Numbered from the stretch's first letter, positions 8,728-17,038 are shown. The stretch is DNA of 40,125 bases from Clostridiales bacterium (GCA_017451265.1 JAFSPU010000011.1:1-40125); one strand, 5' to 3'. Numbers and translations are program-made. Notes: generated by a model from the letters alone, not told the origin.

Positions 8728-10867
8728 AGGACAGGCAATAACGAAGAATATGATCTGGAAGAGCGGCCGCGGAGGAACACAGATCTGCGGTACCACCTTC
8801 CTGCTCGCTTTAGGATTCGTGTGGACGGTAATCGTCTGCATGTATGCTGCCGTGCTTTATTACTTCGGATTCAACGATTACACATTCACTTCAAAATATG
8901 TGATAGTCGTAAATGCACCGGACTCTTTCATCGCTTATGAGGATCTTAATCCCTATGAGGAATCACTGATCTTCTATGAGGAATGGGACGCTCCTTTCGA
9001 CTTCATGAAGATGAGCGAATTTATGCATGAACACGCGGCGGGATTAACCGTTGTCTTCCCTGATGACTTCGATGATCAGATCAAGTCAGGAAGCATCCCT
9101 GAAGTACTCACCTATTACCGTACCGACACACTTGGCTATAAGGACCTGAAAGACAGTTTCAACGATAATTATCTTGACGGCTACAAGGCGTATCTGGCAG
9201 ACATCTTCAACCTGTCGGCTCAAAGCGACGCCTGGGCTGTCACCAACGACGGCATCCCCACTAACGGCGACTTGTCCGGGGTTATGCTTTTCGCGCAGGC
9301 CATGGGAAGGAGCTTCCTGCCTATACTGCTGTTCATCGTGCTTCTTTATGCTGCCATGTCTAACGGCACCGAAGCTATCTCTGGACAAAAAGAACGAGGC
9401 ACTTTCTCCAGGATCCTGCTGACACCCGTTTCACGCAGGGACATCATACAATCATTCACGAACGGCGTATTCATAAGCGCATCAATACCCGCGTTCATAA
9501 TAATCGCGCTCGCATTACTGATACCGGTATACCGTCACGCTTCGGGCATCATCCCGCTTATCCTGCTGACACTTTCACTGTCTCTTTTTATCTCGGCGCT
9601 GACGGTAATGATATCCGTAATGAACGACTCCGTATCATCTGCGCAGACGGCCTTCCTGCCGGTATTCTTCATACTGGTATCAGTGGCCGTCACATGCATT
9701 AACGGAGGATCCGATCCCGAGCAGTTCTATTATTTCATACCGGTATACGGCCAGTTCTACGGCCTGGGTGATGCCTTTAACGGTTCGCCTAACCTGAGCG
9801 GTGCGCTGGTATGCTCTGCAATAACGGCGGCACTCGCACTGGCCGTAATCGAAATAAGCACGAAGATACTTTCCAACGAGAAGTTCACCACCACTGCTTC
9901 CTCCGAGGATGAGGATAAAGGAACCGAACCTACCGTATTCAGTTCATTCATTGACTCTGTGATCGGCATGTTCGATGTCATCTTCTTCCCGCTGTTCATA
10001 CTGTCTGTCTTCCAGATCCTCGCCATGATCCCCGTCGCCGTAGTCTATACGAGAGACCCTCTCTATTCGGACTTCATCGCGGGTCTTGCGGACGTTGGCA
10101 CAGTCGGAGACATCATGCGCAAAGCCATGGAGATCATCAGCATCTTCATGAACGACAGCAGATTCCTCGCACTAATGTCGTTAAGCTACATCCTGATAAT
10201 CATCGCCTGCATGTATAAGTCCAGAGGTGCCGCTAACGTCGGCCTCATCAGGAAGGACTTCGGCAAGCTCTACGGCAAGGGTCTGATAGTCGGAAGTGCG
10301 CTCATGACTCTTGTTTTCATCCTGCTTCTTATCACGCGCCACGTGACTGTGGAAGGCTTCGGCTTCCCGTCCTCCAAGGCACTGCTGTTCCTGTTCTCCG
10401 TGATCATGTGGGTCCCCCAGGGTGCTGCCGAGGAAGTCATGTTCAGAGGCTACATGATCCCCAGGGTCAAGTCGCTGTTTAAGAAAAATGCACGCGCAGG
10501 AAGGATCGCTGCCATCGTCATCTCGTCGGTACTGTTCTCAGTATCACATGCATTTAACGGCGGATTTAATATCATCGCGCTCATCAACATCTTCCTGTTC
10601 GCAGTGCTTTTCGCACTCATCTACGAGCGCACGGGAAGCATTGCGCTCACATGCGCAGCACACACCATGTGGAACCTGTTCCAGGGCAATGTTTTCGGCC
10701 TGTCGGTAAGCGGCAATGACGCCGTGCCTTCCATAATAGCCACGAATTATACGGGAAGTGATTTCGGTCCTGAGGGCACACTCGAGGCCACCGCTGTGAT
10801 CACGGCTGCGCTGGTGCTTTTCGTTGTTATGTCGCGTAGAAGATCGTCTTCCCCGAAGAAGTCTTAA
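8714..10867 (+). CDS. ABC-2 permease fused to a CPBP-family intramembrane protease
   Basis: 717-residue fusion. Residues 1 to about 400 form an ABC-2 permease with an N-terminal membrane helix, an external domain starting with VIVVNAPDSFIAYE (much like the first permease of this operon), and the KERGTFSRILLTPVSRRD loop. After an acidic linker come more membrane helices with the CPBP (Abi/CAAX protease-like) motifs: EEVMFRG around 573-579, FSVSHA, and HTMWN. The glutamates, arginine, both histidines and the asparagine are all present, so the protease half may be active or serve a chaperone-like role. Fusions of this type are known in Firmicutes NatB-like systems. The 3' end overlaps the convergent ABC ATPase gene by 41 bases. 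Confidence 0.88.
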   Translation: MSKNKGQAITKNMIWKSGRGGTQICGTTFLLALGFVWTVIVCMYAAVLYYFGFNDYTFTSKYVIVVNAPDSFIAYEDLNPYEESLIFYEEWDAPFDFMKMSEFMHEHAAGLTVVFPDDFDDQIKSGSIPEVLTYYRTDTLGYKDLKDSFNDNYLDGYKAYLADIFNLSAQSDAWAVTNDGIPTNGDLSGVMLFAQAMGRSFLPILLFIVLLYAAMSNGTEAISGQKERGTFSRILLTPVSRRDIIQSFTNGVFISASIPAFIIIALALLIPVYRHASGIIPLILLTLSLSLFISALTVMISVMNDSVSSAQTAFLPVFFILVSVAVTCINGGSDPEQFYYFIPVYGQFYGLGDAFNGSPNLSGALVCSAITAALALAVIEISTKILSNEKFTTTASSEDEDKGTEPTVFSSFIDSVIGMFDVIFFPLFILSVFQILAMIPVAVVYTRDPLYSDFIAGLADVGTVGDIMRKAMEIISIFMNDSRFLALMSLSYILIIIACMYKSRGAANVGLIRKDFGKLYGKGLIVGSALMTLVFILLLITRHVTVEGFGFPSSKALLFLFSVIMWVPQGAAEEVMFRGYMIPRVKSLFKKNARAGRIAAIVISSVLFSVSHAFNGGFNIIALINIFLFAVLFALIYERTGSIALTCAAHTMWNLFQGNVFGLSVSGNDAVPSIIATNYTGSDFGPEGTLEATAVITAALVLFVVMSRRRSSSPKKS

Positions 10868-11525
10868 CCTCGCCGAAAGAAGTGCCATAAGTCATCGTAA
10901 GCAGTTCCGTATCAAGCGCGCCGCACACCTTTATTATCCTGCCCTCTTTCATGAGAACGAATTCATCGCCGTAACGGGCCGCATCGTTGATGTCGTGGAG
11001 GACGATGATAAACGACTTGCCCTGCTCCTTAACAAGCTTCACCGCCGTATCCAGAATGTGCTTGGTGTGAACGATATCGAGATTGGATGAGGGCTCATCC
11101 ATAATGAACCACTCTGCGTCCTGGCAGACCGCACGGGCAGCCATGGCACGCTGCTTCTCGCCGCCAGACAAAGTGTCGTAGATCCTGTGCTGCTTATCGG
11201 AAAGCTCCATGAGCTCAAGCGCACTGTCAATGTGCTTTCTGTCCTCTTCGGTCTCATCCGTAAGGAAGCGCGCCTTGTTATAACGGCCTAAAGCCACCGT
11301 CTCGCGCACGGTAAGGCCTACATTGCCGTAGATCTCCTGCGGGATGTACGCAAGCTTATCCGTGTGTGCAAACTTCTTTACGAGAGCCTTTATGAGCGTA
11401 GTCTTTCCGCAGCCGTTGGGACCGAGCACCACAGTGATCCTGCCCTCGCGGAATGTGTGGGTGGCGTCATCAAGAACGACGTTACCGCCGTAGCTTACAG
11501 TGATGTTCTTGGCCTCAAGATTCAT
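10827..11525 (-). CDS. ABC importer ATP-binding protein (iron-siderophore/heme/B12 type, FecE-like)
   Basis: Cytoplasmic ATPase of a FecBCDE/BtuFCD-type importer, 232 residues. Walker A GPNGCGKTT, Q-loop in YIPQEIYGN, signature LSGGEKQRA, Walker B WFIMDEPSSNLD and the H-loop histidine in IIVLHDIND are all visible. Its ATG overlaps the stop of the permease gene by 4 bases (11522-11525). It is last in the order binding protein, permease, ATPase. Its last 41 bases are antisense to the end of the ABC-2/CPBP gene. Confidence 0.92.
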   Translation of the reverse strand: MNLEAKNITVSYGGNVVLDDATHTFREGRITVVLGPNGCGKTTLIKALVKKFAHTDKLAYIPQEIYGNVGLTVRETVALGRYNKARFLTDETEEDRKHIDSALELMELSDKQHRIYDTLSGGEKQRAMAARAVCQDAEWFIMDEPSSNLDIVHTKHILDTAVKLVKEQGKSFIIVLHDINDAARYGDEFVLMKEGRIIKVCGALDTELLTMTYGTSFGEVKTSSGKTIFYAT

Positions 11526-12574
11526 ACGCTGCTCCTCTCCTTCCCGCTTCTGATCCTGCTCTTCATGAGAAGGATAAGGAAGTAAGGTGCACCTATAAGG
11601 CTCGTAACGGCACCTATTGCGAGCTCGCCGGGTGCAACTACGGTCTTACATACCGTATCGCAGACGACCATGAATACAGCGCCTGTGAGGAAGCTTAAGG
11701 CGAGTCTTCTTCTCATGCGCGTCACGCCGAAGAAAGAAACGATATGAGGAATGATAAGTCCCACGAAACCGATAATGCCCGAGTTTGCTACGCACACAGC
11801 AAGAAGAGCCGAGCACGCGCCTAGGGCTATGGCAAGCGTCCTTTTAGGGTTAACACCCAGGGTAAGTGCCGCTTCGTTTCCAAGCTTAAGCACATCAAGC
11901 CTCGGGGCAATGATGATAAGCACCGGCATAAAGATCGCAGCCGCCACCGCAAGCAGCTTGGTCTTATCTGTAGTCGATGCCGAAAAGGTACCGAGCATCC
12001 ACATGTAAACGCGTTCCATCTGCTCCAGGTGAAGCGTCATGAGCACGGTTATAAGCGCGCTCATTATGGATGAGATGGCTATACCCGCAAGAAGAGTTGA
12101 TGATGTGTCATAGTGGCCGTTATGCGCAGCTATGGTAAAGACCATAAGCCACGTTATCAGCGCACCTATTACAGCACCGATGTAAGCGCCCGTAAAAGCC
12201 TCAAACAGGATTACTCCGTTAAGACCCGTTACGATGGCAACGGCTGCTCCTAAGGCCGCTCCGGAACTGATACCAAGGACGGAAGGATCCGCCATGGGGT
12301 TTCTGAAAACTCCCTGCATAATACAGCCGACAGAAGCGAGCGCGCCTCCGACCAGTGCCGCTGTTAAAGTCCTCGGGATACGTATCCTCCCGATGATCGT
12401 CAGCGTGGTCTGGGGCAGCAGCTCCTTCCCGCCGGTAAAATACTCAATTACGTCTTCCAGGCTGATCCCGGAACTTCCAAGGCATAGCGAAACCGCCATC
12501 ACGCATATCAGCATGATGACGGCTATCGTTAGCTTGATTAGAAATCTGTCTGAGTGGCGATTATGCGCCTGCAT
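11522..12574 (-). CDS. FecCD-family ABC importer permease
   Basis: Polytopic inner-membrane permease, 350 residues, full length for the family, with about nine or ten hydrophobic helices. The FecCD hallmark QGVFRNPMADPSVLGISSGA sits about one quarter in, and the ATPase-coupling segment GFVGLIIPHIV lies near the C-terminus. It overlaps the binding-protein gene by 14 bases and the ATPase by 4. One permease gene means a homodimeric channel, as in BtuCD-type importers. Confidence 0.93.
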   Translation of the reverse strand: MQAHNRHSDRFLIKLTIAVIMLICVMAVSLCLGSSGISLEDVIEYFTGGKELLPQTTLTIIGRIRIPRTLTAALVGGALASVGCIMQGVFRNPMADPSVLGISSGAALGAAVAIVTGLNGVILFEAFTGAYIGAVIGALITWLMVFTIAAHNGHYDTSSTLLAGIAISSIMSALITVLMTLHLEQMERVYMWMLGTFSASTTDKTKLLAVAAAIFMPVLIIIAPRLDVLKLGNEAALTLGVNPKRTLAIALGACSALLAVCVANSGIIGFVGLIIPHIVSFFGVTRMRRRLALSFLTGAVFMVVCDTVCKTVVAPGELAIGAVTSLIGAPYFLILLMKSRIRSGKERSSV

Positions 12575-13592
12575 GGGCTACAGAATTATAGTCCAAAGCA
12601 TACTCGTAAACAGTTCTCAGAGCATCAACATTTCTGGGACCTACTCTCTCAAAAGTGTTGGCATCTACAGCAAGAACTGTGCCGTTCTGTACAGCTGTGA
12701 GCTCTGTGTAAGGCTCTGTCTCCATGAACATATCATAACCCCAGTCAGGTACGAGGATGATGTCAGGATCTGCAGCGAGGAGCTGCTCTGCGGAATAAGA
12801 CCATCCGTCAGCATCGCTTGCAGCATTAACGCAGCCTGCAAATGTGATGATGTCGTTGATGAATGTGTCAGGTCCTGCAGTGTAATCGCCGTACTCACCG
12901 AAGCTCATAGCATAGTAAACTGTGATTCCGTCTTCAGCGATTGTCTCCTGAGCCTCGTTGTATATCTCAGCGATCTCATCGGAAAGACCCATAGCAAGCA
13001 TGTCACCTTCCTCGTGGAGACCGAGAACGTCAGCTACTGTCTGCACTGTGTAGATCATGCCCTCAAGGGATGTCTCGTCCTTGATGATAACTACTGTGAT
13101 ACCTGCATCTGTGAGTGCGTTGTATGCTTCCTCACTGAAGATGGAAGATGCAAGAACTACGTCAGGCTCAAGGGAAACGATGAGCTCTGTGTCAGGAAGG
13201 TCGATGGGACCTACGCTCTGAATGTCAGCAACCTCTGCGGGATAATCGCAGTAATCGGATCTGCCGATGAGCTTATCCTCACCGCCTACAGCATAGATTA
13301 TCTCTGTGATAGCAGGTGAAACGCTTACGACTGTCTCAGGCTCTTCCTCGATCGTTACTACGTTACCGTAAGCATCCTCGAGTGTAAGAGGATATGAAAA
13401 TTCATCTTCATCAATAACAACCTCAGTTACAGTCTCTTCTGTTGTTTCTTCCGCTGTCTCTGTTACTTCAGTTGCTTCTGTTGTCTCTGAAACTGCGGAC
13501 TCCTCGGAATTCTCATCCGAATTTGCACAAGCCGTGAACGCAGCAGCTGCTACGGAAAGGCTGAGTGCCAAAGCTATTAACTTTCTCTTCAT
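12561..13592 (-). CDS. Substrate-binding lipoprotein of the FecCD/BtuFCD-type importer
   Basis: Membrane-tethered binding protein that captures the substrate, 343 residues. The N-terminus has a lysine-rich start, a hydrophobic helix and the lipobox FTAC with C22 as lipidation site. A long Glu/Thr/Ser-rich linker follows (about 25-60). The class III binding fold then starts with VTIEEEPETVVSVSPAITEI, a typical BtuF/FecB opening. AGGAGG precedes the ATG. Chelated iron, heme or a corrinoid are all possible; no cobalamin riboswitch is visible in the 70-base upstream gap and I could not recognise a Fur box. First gene of the three-gene operon. Confidence 0.9.
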   Translation of the reverse strand: MKRKLIALALSLSVAAAAFTACANSDENSEESAVSETTEATEVTETAEETTEETVTEVVIDEDEFSYPLTLEDAYGNVVTIEEEPETVVSVSPAITEIIYAVGGEDKLIGRSDYCDYPAEVADIQSVGPIDLPDTELIVSLEPDVVLASSIFSEEAYNALTDAGITVVIIKDETSLEGMIYTVQTVADVLGLHEEGDMLAMGLSDEIAEIYNEAQETIAEDGITVYYAMSFGEYGDYTAGPDTFINDIITFAGCVNAASDADGWSYSAEQLLAADPDIILVPDWGYDMFMETEPYTELTAVQNGTVLAVDANTFERVGPRNVDALRTVYEYALDYNSVAHAGA

Positions 13593-13649
13593 GACAAAGT
13601 CCTCCTGTCAAATTCGTCATTTATTCGGCTATTGCCGTGACGATTAGAT

Positions 13650-13655
13650 TATAAT
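13650..13655 (+). promoter_or_regulatory. -10 box positioned for a leaderless mRNA (thermonuclease)
   Basis: TATAAT ends exactly 6 bases before the ATG at 13662, with no ribosome site in between. An overlapping TATAAT on the other strand (13653-13648) could serve the divergent binding-protein operon. No good -35 is seen for either. Confidence 0.45.
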
Positions 13656-13661
13656 ATATCC

Positions 13662-14198
13662 ATGTTGACGAAGAATCACAGAATTATTAAGCTATTCCTC
13701 GCTTCTGTTAGTGCATTTTCAATAGCGTTTTGCGCCGCCGGATGCGAGTATATCCTCATCGAAAATGAGCCTTCCGCAGCTGACAGCATGCCGGAAGGAG
13801 TCGAGCTTGAAGGACCTTACGAGGTCGACCGCGTGGTAGACGGAGACACGCTGATCGTATATATCGACGGCGTCCGCACCAGGGTCCGCCTCATAGGCAT
13901 CAATACCCCCGAGTCAGTGGCACCTGAAGAAGAGCGAAATACCGAAGAAGGCGCACTCGCCTCCGACTATGTTAAGACGCTCATGGACGAAGCGGACTAC
14001 GAAGTATGGCTCGAATATGACAACGAGCGTTACGACCAGTACGACCGCACGCTCGCTTATGTCTATATCGATTACGACGGTGAAGTCGTCATGCTCGAGC
14101 GTCTCCTCCTGGAGGAGGGTTACGCCGAGGCCGTCATCTTCGGTACTAACGGCAGATACTACGATGAGTTCTGCGAGCTCGAATCAGACGCGTCTTAA
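13662..14198 (+). CDS. Thermonuclease (SNase-like) lipoprotein
   Basis: Secreted, membrane-tethered nuclease of the staphylococcal nuclease family, 178 residues. The signal sequence ends in a lipobox-like CAAGC (C28). The OB-fold core starts VDRVVDGDTLIVYIDG with D60 and D62. RVRLIGINTPE follows: R76 and E84 match the catalytic Arg35 and Glu43 of SNase, while N81 replaces Asp40, as in many homologues. YDRTLAY supplies the second catalytic arginine, R129. The start is fixed by the signal peptide although no ribosome site precedes it. Its stop codon shares TTAA (14195-14198) with the stop of the convergent MFS gene. Confidence 0.88.
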   Translation: MLTKNHRIIKLFLASVSAFSIAFCAAGCEYILIENEPSAADSMPEGVELEGPYEVDRVVDGDTLIVYIDGVRTRVRLIGINTPESVAPEEERNTEEGALASDYVKTLMDEADYEVWLEYDNERYDQYDRTLAYVYIDYDGEVVMLERLLLEEGYAEAVIFGTNGRYYDEFCELESDAS

Positions 14199-15286
14199 AT
14201 AGAGAATATCAATCCCGCGAGTGGCGACATGAATACCATCACAAAGGAGAAGCACCACGAGTTCACCGAGATGAGCGTGGCGCGCTGCCCCGAGGGCACG
14301 AGTGAGTTTAGCTCCACGTCAGCCCTGATCTGAATCAAGTCGTCCGCGAAGGCCGCCATAAAGCCGCCTGCCGTCATTACCCACGCAATTCCTGTGAAGT
14401 TGGCCGCGAAGCCTGCCGTCACCACCGCAAGGCACATGATGAATATCCTGCCGAAAGACCAGTTCTTTACCTTCACCGACAGCAGAGCACCTAAGACACC
14501 GCCGAGACTCATGGCGAAAAGCAGGGGGCCCAGCACCCAGTCGGGGATGCCTGTCATGGGCAGCTTTGCCTGCAGGAAGAAAAGCAGCAGGATGTCGATG
14601 GCACCGATGAGCGCATTGCGGAAGATCAGCCCCGTTACCCTTGCGTTGCCCTTAAGAAACGAGAAGCTCTCGCCCACGGTCTTTTTGACACGTGCCGTAA
14701 ATTCGCTGTCGGCATTGCCTGCGATAACCTTGTTCTCTTTAAGTGTCAGCGCCACCAGTATCTGTATGGAAGCCAGTATGATGCTGATGATGTGCGCCCT
14801 GGTATTTCCGAGCATGACCGCGACGCCCGCAGCAAGTGTGGCAGCGCCGTTAGTGATGCGGTAGATCATGGTCTGCGTGGAGATGTATCTGTCGTAGCCG
14901 TCCTGCCTTCCGTGCTCTTTAAGAGTGTCGTAAGCAAGTGCCGAGTCAGAGCCGCTCGCAAAGTTATAACTCAGCGCGTTAAAGCCGATAGACACGGCAA
15001 CGCCCCAGAAGCTGCTTATCCACAGAATCCTTAAAACAGCCGAGATGACAGAGCACACGCTCGACATAAGCAGGCTCTTCTTTCTGCCGAAGACATCGGC
15101 GAACACGCCTGACGGGATCTCCGCAGTCAGGCTTACAAGATGAAACACAGTCTCGAGCAGGCCGACTTCAATGACGGTATACCCGCAGGAGACCAGGAGG
15201 AGCACCCACGCAGCACCCGCGATGGAGGCATTCCCGAGAAAATTCAGCACATATAATTTGCGTAATTGTTTCTTACAAAAATTCAT
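14195..15286 (-). CDS. MFS transporter (probable drug or metabolite efflux)
   Basis: Polytopic membrane transporter, 363 residues, slightly short for a 12-helix MFS protein. The signature loop between helices 2 and 3 reads GVFADVFGRKKSLL, close to the MFS motif A (G-x-x-x-D-x-x-G-R-K/R). It resembles drug-efflux MFS proteins, but the substrate cannot be read from sequence. AAGGAG lies 7 bases before the ATG and can pair with an upstream copy of its complement. It is preceded by a 27-codon ORF with its own promoter. This layout resembles translational attenuation of resistance genes, so inducible expression is likely (inference). Confidence 0.85.
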   Translation of the reverse strand: MNFCKKQLRKLYVLNFLGNASIAGAAWVLLLVSCGYTVIEVGLLETVFHLVSLTAEIPSGVFADVFGRKKSLLMSSVCSVISAVLRILWISSFWGVAVSIGFNALSYNFASGSDSALAYDTLKEHGRQDGYDRYISTQTMIYRITNGAATLAAGVAVMLGNTRAHIISIILASIQILVALTLKENKVIAGNADSEFTARVKKTVGESFSFLKGNARVTGLIFRNALIGAIDILLLFFLQAKLPMTGIPDWVLGPLLFAMSLGGVLGALLSVKVKNWSFGRIFIMCLAVVTAGFAANFTGIAWVMTAGGFMAAFADDLIQIRADVELNSLVPSGQRATLISVNSWCFSFVMVFMSPLAGLIFSI

Positions 15287-15292
15287 AATAAA

Positions 15293-15323
15293 ACTCCTTT
15301 TTGATTCACAGATCTTAAGGAGT
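15293..15323 (-). promoter_or_regulatory. Hairpin sequestering the MFS ribosome-binding site
   Basis: In the minus-strand RNA, ACTCCTT (15323-15317) is perfectly complementary to AAGGAGT (15299-15293), which contains the Shine-Dalgarno sequence of the MFS gene. The stem is 7 bp with a 17-base loop, and the ATG follows at 15286. When folded, it should block translation of the transporter. Confidence 0.6.
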
Positions 15324-15360
15324 CAGCGCGTCTATTTCAGATTAAGTCAAATGATGAATA

Positions 15361-15444
15361 TTACCCGAAAAAGGGCGCACTAACCCTGTCGGAGTCATCA
15401 TAGAAACCGTTCATAAGCTGTATGTTAGGTGTTATCCAGAACAT
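15361..15444 (-). CDS. Putative 27-residue leader peptide upstream of the MFS transporter
   Basis: A short ORF encodes MFWITPNIQLMNGFYDDSDR followed by VSAPFFG. AAGGGG lies 8 bases before the ATG, a strong promoter lies 31 bases before it, and codon use resembles the neighbours. The stop is about 75 bases upstream of the MFS start. The ribosome site of this ORF can pair with the last codons (arms 15449-15461 and 15367-15379). I infer a leader peptide whose translation or stalling controls the MFS gene. A non-coding structured leader is the alternative. Confidence 0.5.
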   Translation of the reverse strand: MFWITPNIQLMNGFYDDSDRVSAPFFG

Positions 15445-15461
15445 GAGCTGCGCCCCTTTCG
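15367..15461 (-). repeat. Inverted repeat enclosing the leader ORF
   Basis: On the minus strand CGAAAGGGGCGCA (15461-15449) is complementary to TGCGCCCTTTTTCG (15379-15366) apart from small bulges. The two arms span the leader ORF ribosome site and its last codons. The second arm runs into five T, so the structure could also act as a long-loop terminator. Confidence 0.5.
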
Positions 15462-15474
15462 TTTGATCTGTATC

Positions 15475-15503
15475 ACTATAACGCATCGCCGCTTAACGGT
15501 CAA
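15475..15503 (-). promoter_or_regulatory. Sigma-70 type promoter for the leader ORF and MFS gene
   Basis: On the minus strand TTGACC (15503-15498) and TATAGT (15480-15475) are separated by exactly 17 bases. The -35 box overlaps the stop codon of the upstream membrane-protein gene, so the leader and MFS gene have an independent transcript starting near 15468. Confidence 0.7.
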
Positions 15504-17038
15504 ATGCACTCGATTATTATCCACCTCATACTGCCGACACCCTCGATGCTCGAGTCGACAGTATTATCGTAAACAAGCCTGTATCTTCCTGCTGCATATG
15601 TGTCGATCTCATAAAGAAGATCGGGATTCGGATAATTGATCAGGAAAGCGTCGTTGTCATAACGAGCCCTGAATGCATCCAGATCCGAGAGAGTATCCAT
15701 GCTCATCTGACCTCTTATGTGATCCTCGCCGGAGAACTCACTCATGAAAGGATCGATGCGGTTGTCGATGTGGACCTTCACATCATGGAAAGCAAGCCAT
15801 GAGCCTGTGTCGAAGGAGTTAAAGATCTTCTCATAACCCTGCTCCTTAATAAACTCCACTGCCTGCGGATCATAAGCTGCCATCTTCTCAATGTCCGCGA
15901 ATGTGCCGGTGGGAAGATATGCATTAACCTGGATCACTGCCAGCGCCGCCATCATGAGGACGATGCAGCCGGACAGAACTTTATAGAAGAAATCCGACAG
16001 AGTTAATGAAGGCATCTTCTTAAGCTTTAATACCTCGGAGCCGAGCCACTTCAGCAAGGACTCATACTGCTCGGGAGCAAACATCAGGAATGCGACCGAG
16101 AAGTAAGAAACGAATCTTTTATAAACGCAAGTCAGGATGAAGAACATGCACAGAAGCGCAAGCTTTGTCACAGTCTTCTTCTCGAACTTTCTGATGCCTT
16201 CACCCGTCATGAATCCGATCAGGACCAGAAGTATCAGGACAGCCTGCAGGATGCTGAAGCTCATCGGCTTCCACTCATCCACGAGCACCCAGATATCGGT
16301 GGCACCGGACTGCTTTAAACCGAACAGCCAGTTTCTTATTCCCATCGGGTTAAGAAGAGAGAGTATAAATCCTGAAGCAAGACCAATGCTTAAGGAGCCT
16401 GCATCGCGCAGTTTCTTATACAACAGCTCTATCACGATGAACACTGCATAAACAACGAAGTACAGCGGCAGGATTCCGCCCTGAAACCAGCCTAAAAGGA
16501 AGCACGAAACGGAGAATACGATCACTCTGGTAAGAGGTTTACGGTCAGTCATGAACACTGCCATGAGAAGCGTGACCAGGAAGATGGATGTAACCGACGG
16601 GCGCACATTGTAATCCGGGTAACCGTTAAGCATCGGCGTGATTGCGATCACGAGTGCCGTTATAAACGGGTGTGCCTTGTCCTTGCTGTAGCTTAAAGCC
16701 GTGAATCCGGTAGCGTAATTAAAGAGCGTTCCTACTGCGATCACACCCCACAGACCTATCATCTTGTACATGAAGCCGAGCAGCAGATACCAGCCGCTCT
16801 CGTGGGCCGTGAAGACGAGGTTCTCATGCCAGCTGTAGATCTCATCTGTGATGAGGGTGCCGCGTGCAATGTCGTCGAGACCGATCTTAATCTGGATGGC
16901 GGTGTCTCCCGTCATGCCGAACATAGACGTTATGCCTGCGAAGGGACTGAAGAGCAGAAGCACCACAGCGCACAGGAAAAGGTTAGCTGCAGTAAAACGC
17001 TTCTCGCGCCGGGTTTCAAGGGAATTAAGTTCACGCAT
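15500..17038 (-). CDS. Polytopic membrane protein, possibly GT-C-type glycosyltransferase-like
   Basis: 512 residues with about ten hydrophobic segments in the first 390 residues and a C-terminal soluble domain of about 120 residues. The first extracytoplasmic loop contains GDTAIQIKIGLDDIARG and a WHEN motif with acidic residues. That layout, followed by alternating membrane helices and a C-terminal domain, recalls GT-C glycosyltransferases. The C-terminal segment FNSFDTGSWLAF also occurs in membrane proteins of that broad group. I cannot assign a substrate. It overlaps the diguanylate cyclase gene by 8 bases and is last in a three-gene operon. Confidence 0.7.
   Translation of the reverse strand: MRELNSLETRREKRFTAANLFLCAVVLLLFSPFAGITSMFGMTGDTAIQIKIGLDDIARGTLITDEIYSWHENLVFTAHESGWYLLLGFMYKMIGLWGVIAVGTLFNYATGFTALSYSKDKAHPFITALVIAITPMLNGYPDYNVRPSVTSIFLVTLLMAVFMTDRKPLTRVIVFSVSCFLLGWFQGGILPLYFVVYAVFIVIELLYKKLRDAGSLSIGLASGFILSLLNPMGIRNWLFGLKQSGATDIWVLVDEWKPMSFSILQAVLILLVLIGFMTGEGIRKFEKKTVTKLALLCMFFILTCVYKRFVSYFSVAFLMFAPEQYESLLKWLGSEVLKLKKMPSLTLSDFFYKVLSGCIVLMMAALAVIQVNAYLPTGTFADIEKMAAYDPQAVEFIKEQGYEKIFNSFDTGSWLAFHDVKVHIDNRIDPFMSEFSGEDHIRGQMSMDTLSDLDAFRARYDNDAFLINYPNPDLLYEIDTYAAGRYRLVYDNTVDSSIEGVGSMRWIIIECI

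Noticed and set aside
12234-13319. 361-codon plus-strand open frame opposite the FecCD permease and binding protein
   Set aside because: The opposite strand encodes two clear transporter components; the translation shows no recognisable domain.
13380-13515. Repetitive Glu/Thr codons in the binding-protein gene as a possible tandem repeat
   Set aside because: It is a low-complexity lipoprotein linker, common in Firmicutes binding proteins, not an exact DNA repeat.
13593-13661. Cobalamin riboswitch or Fur box upstream of the binding-protein operon
   Set aside because: The gap is only 69 bases, too short for a B12 riboswitch, and no palindrome matching a Fur box could be made out.
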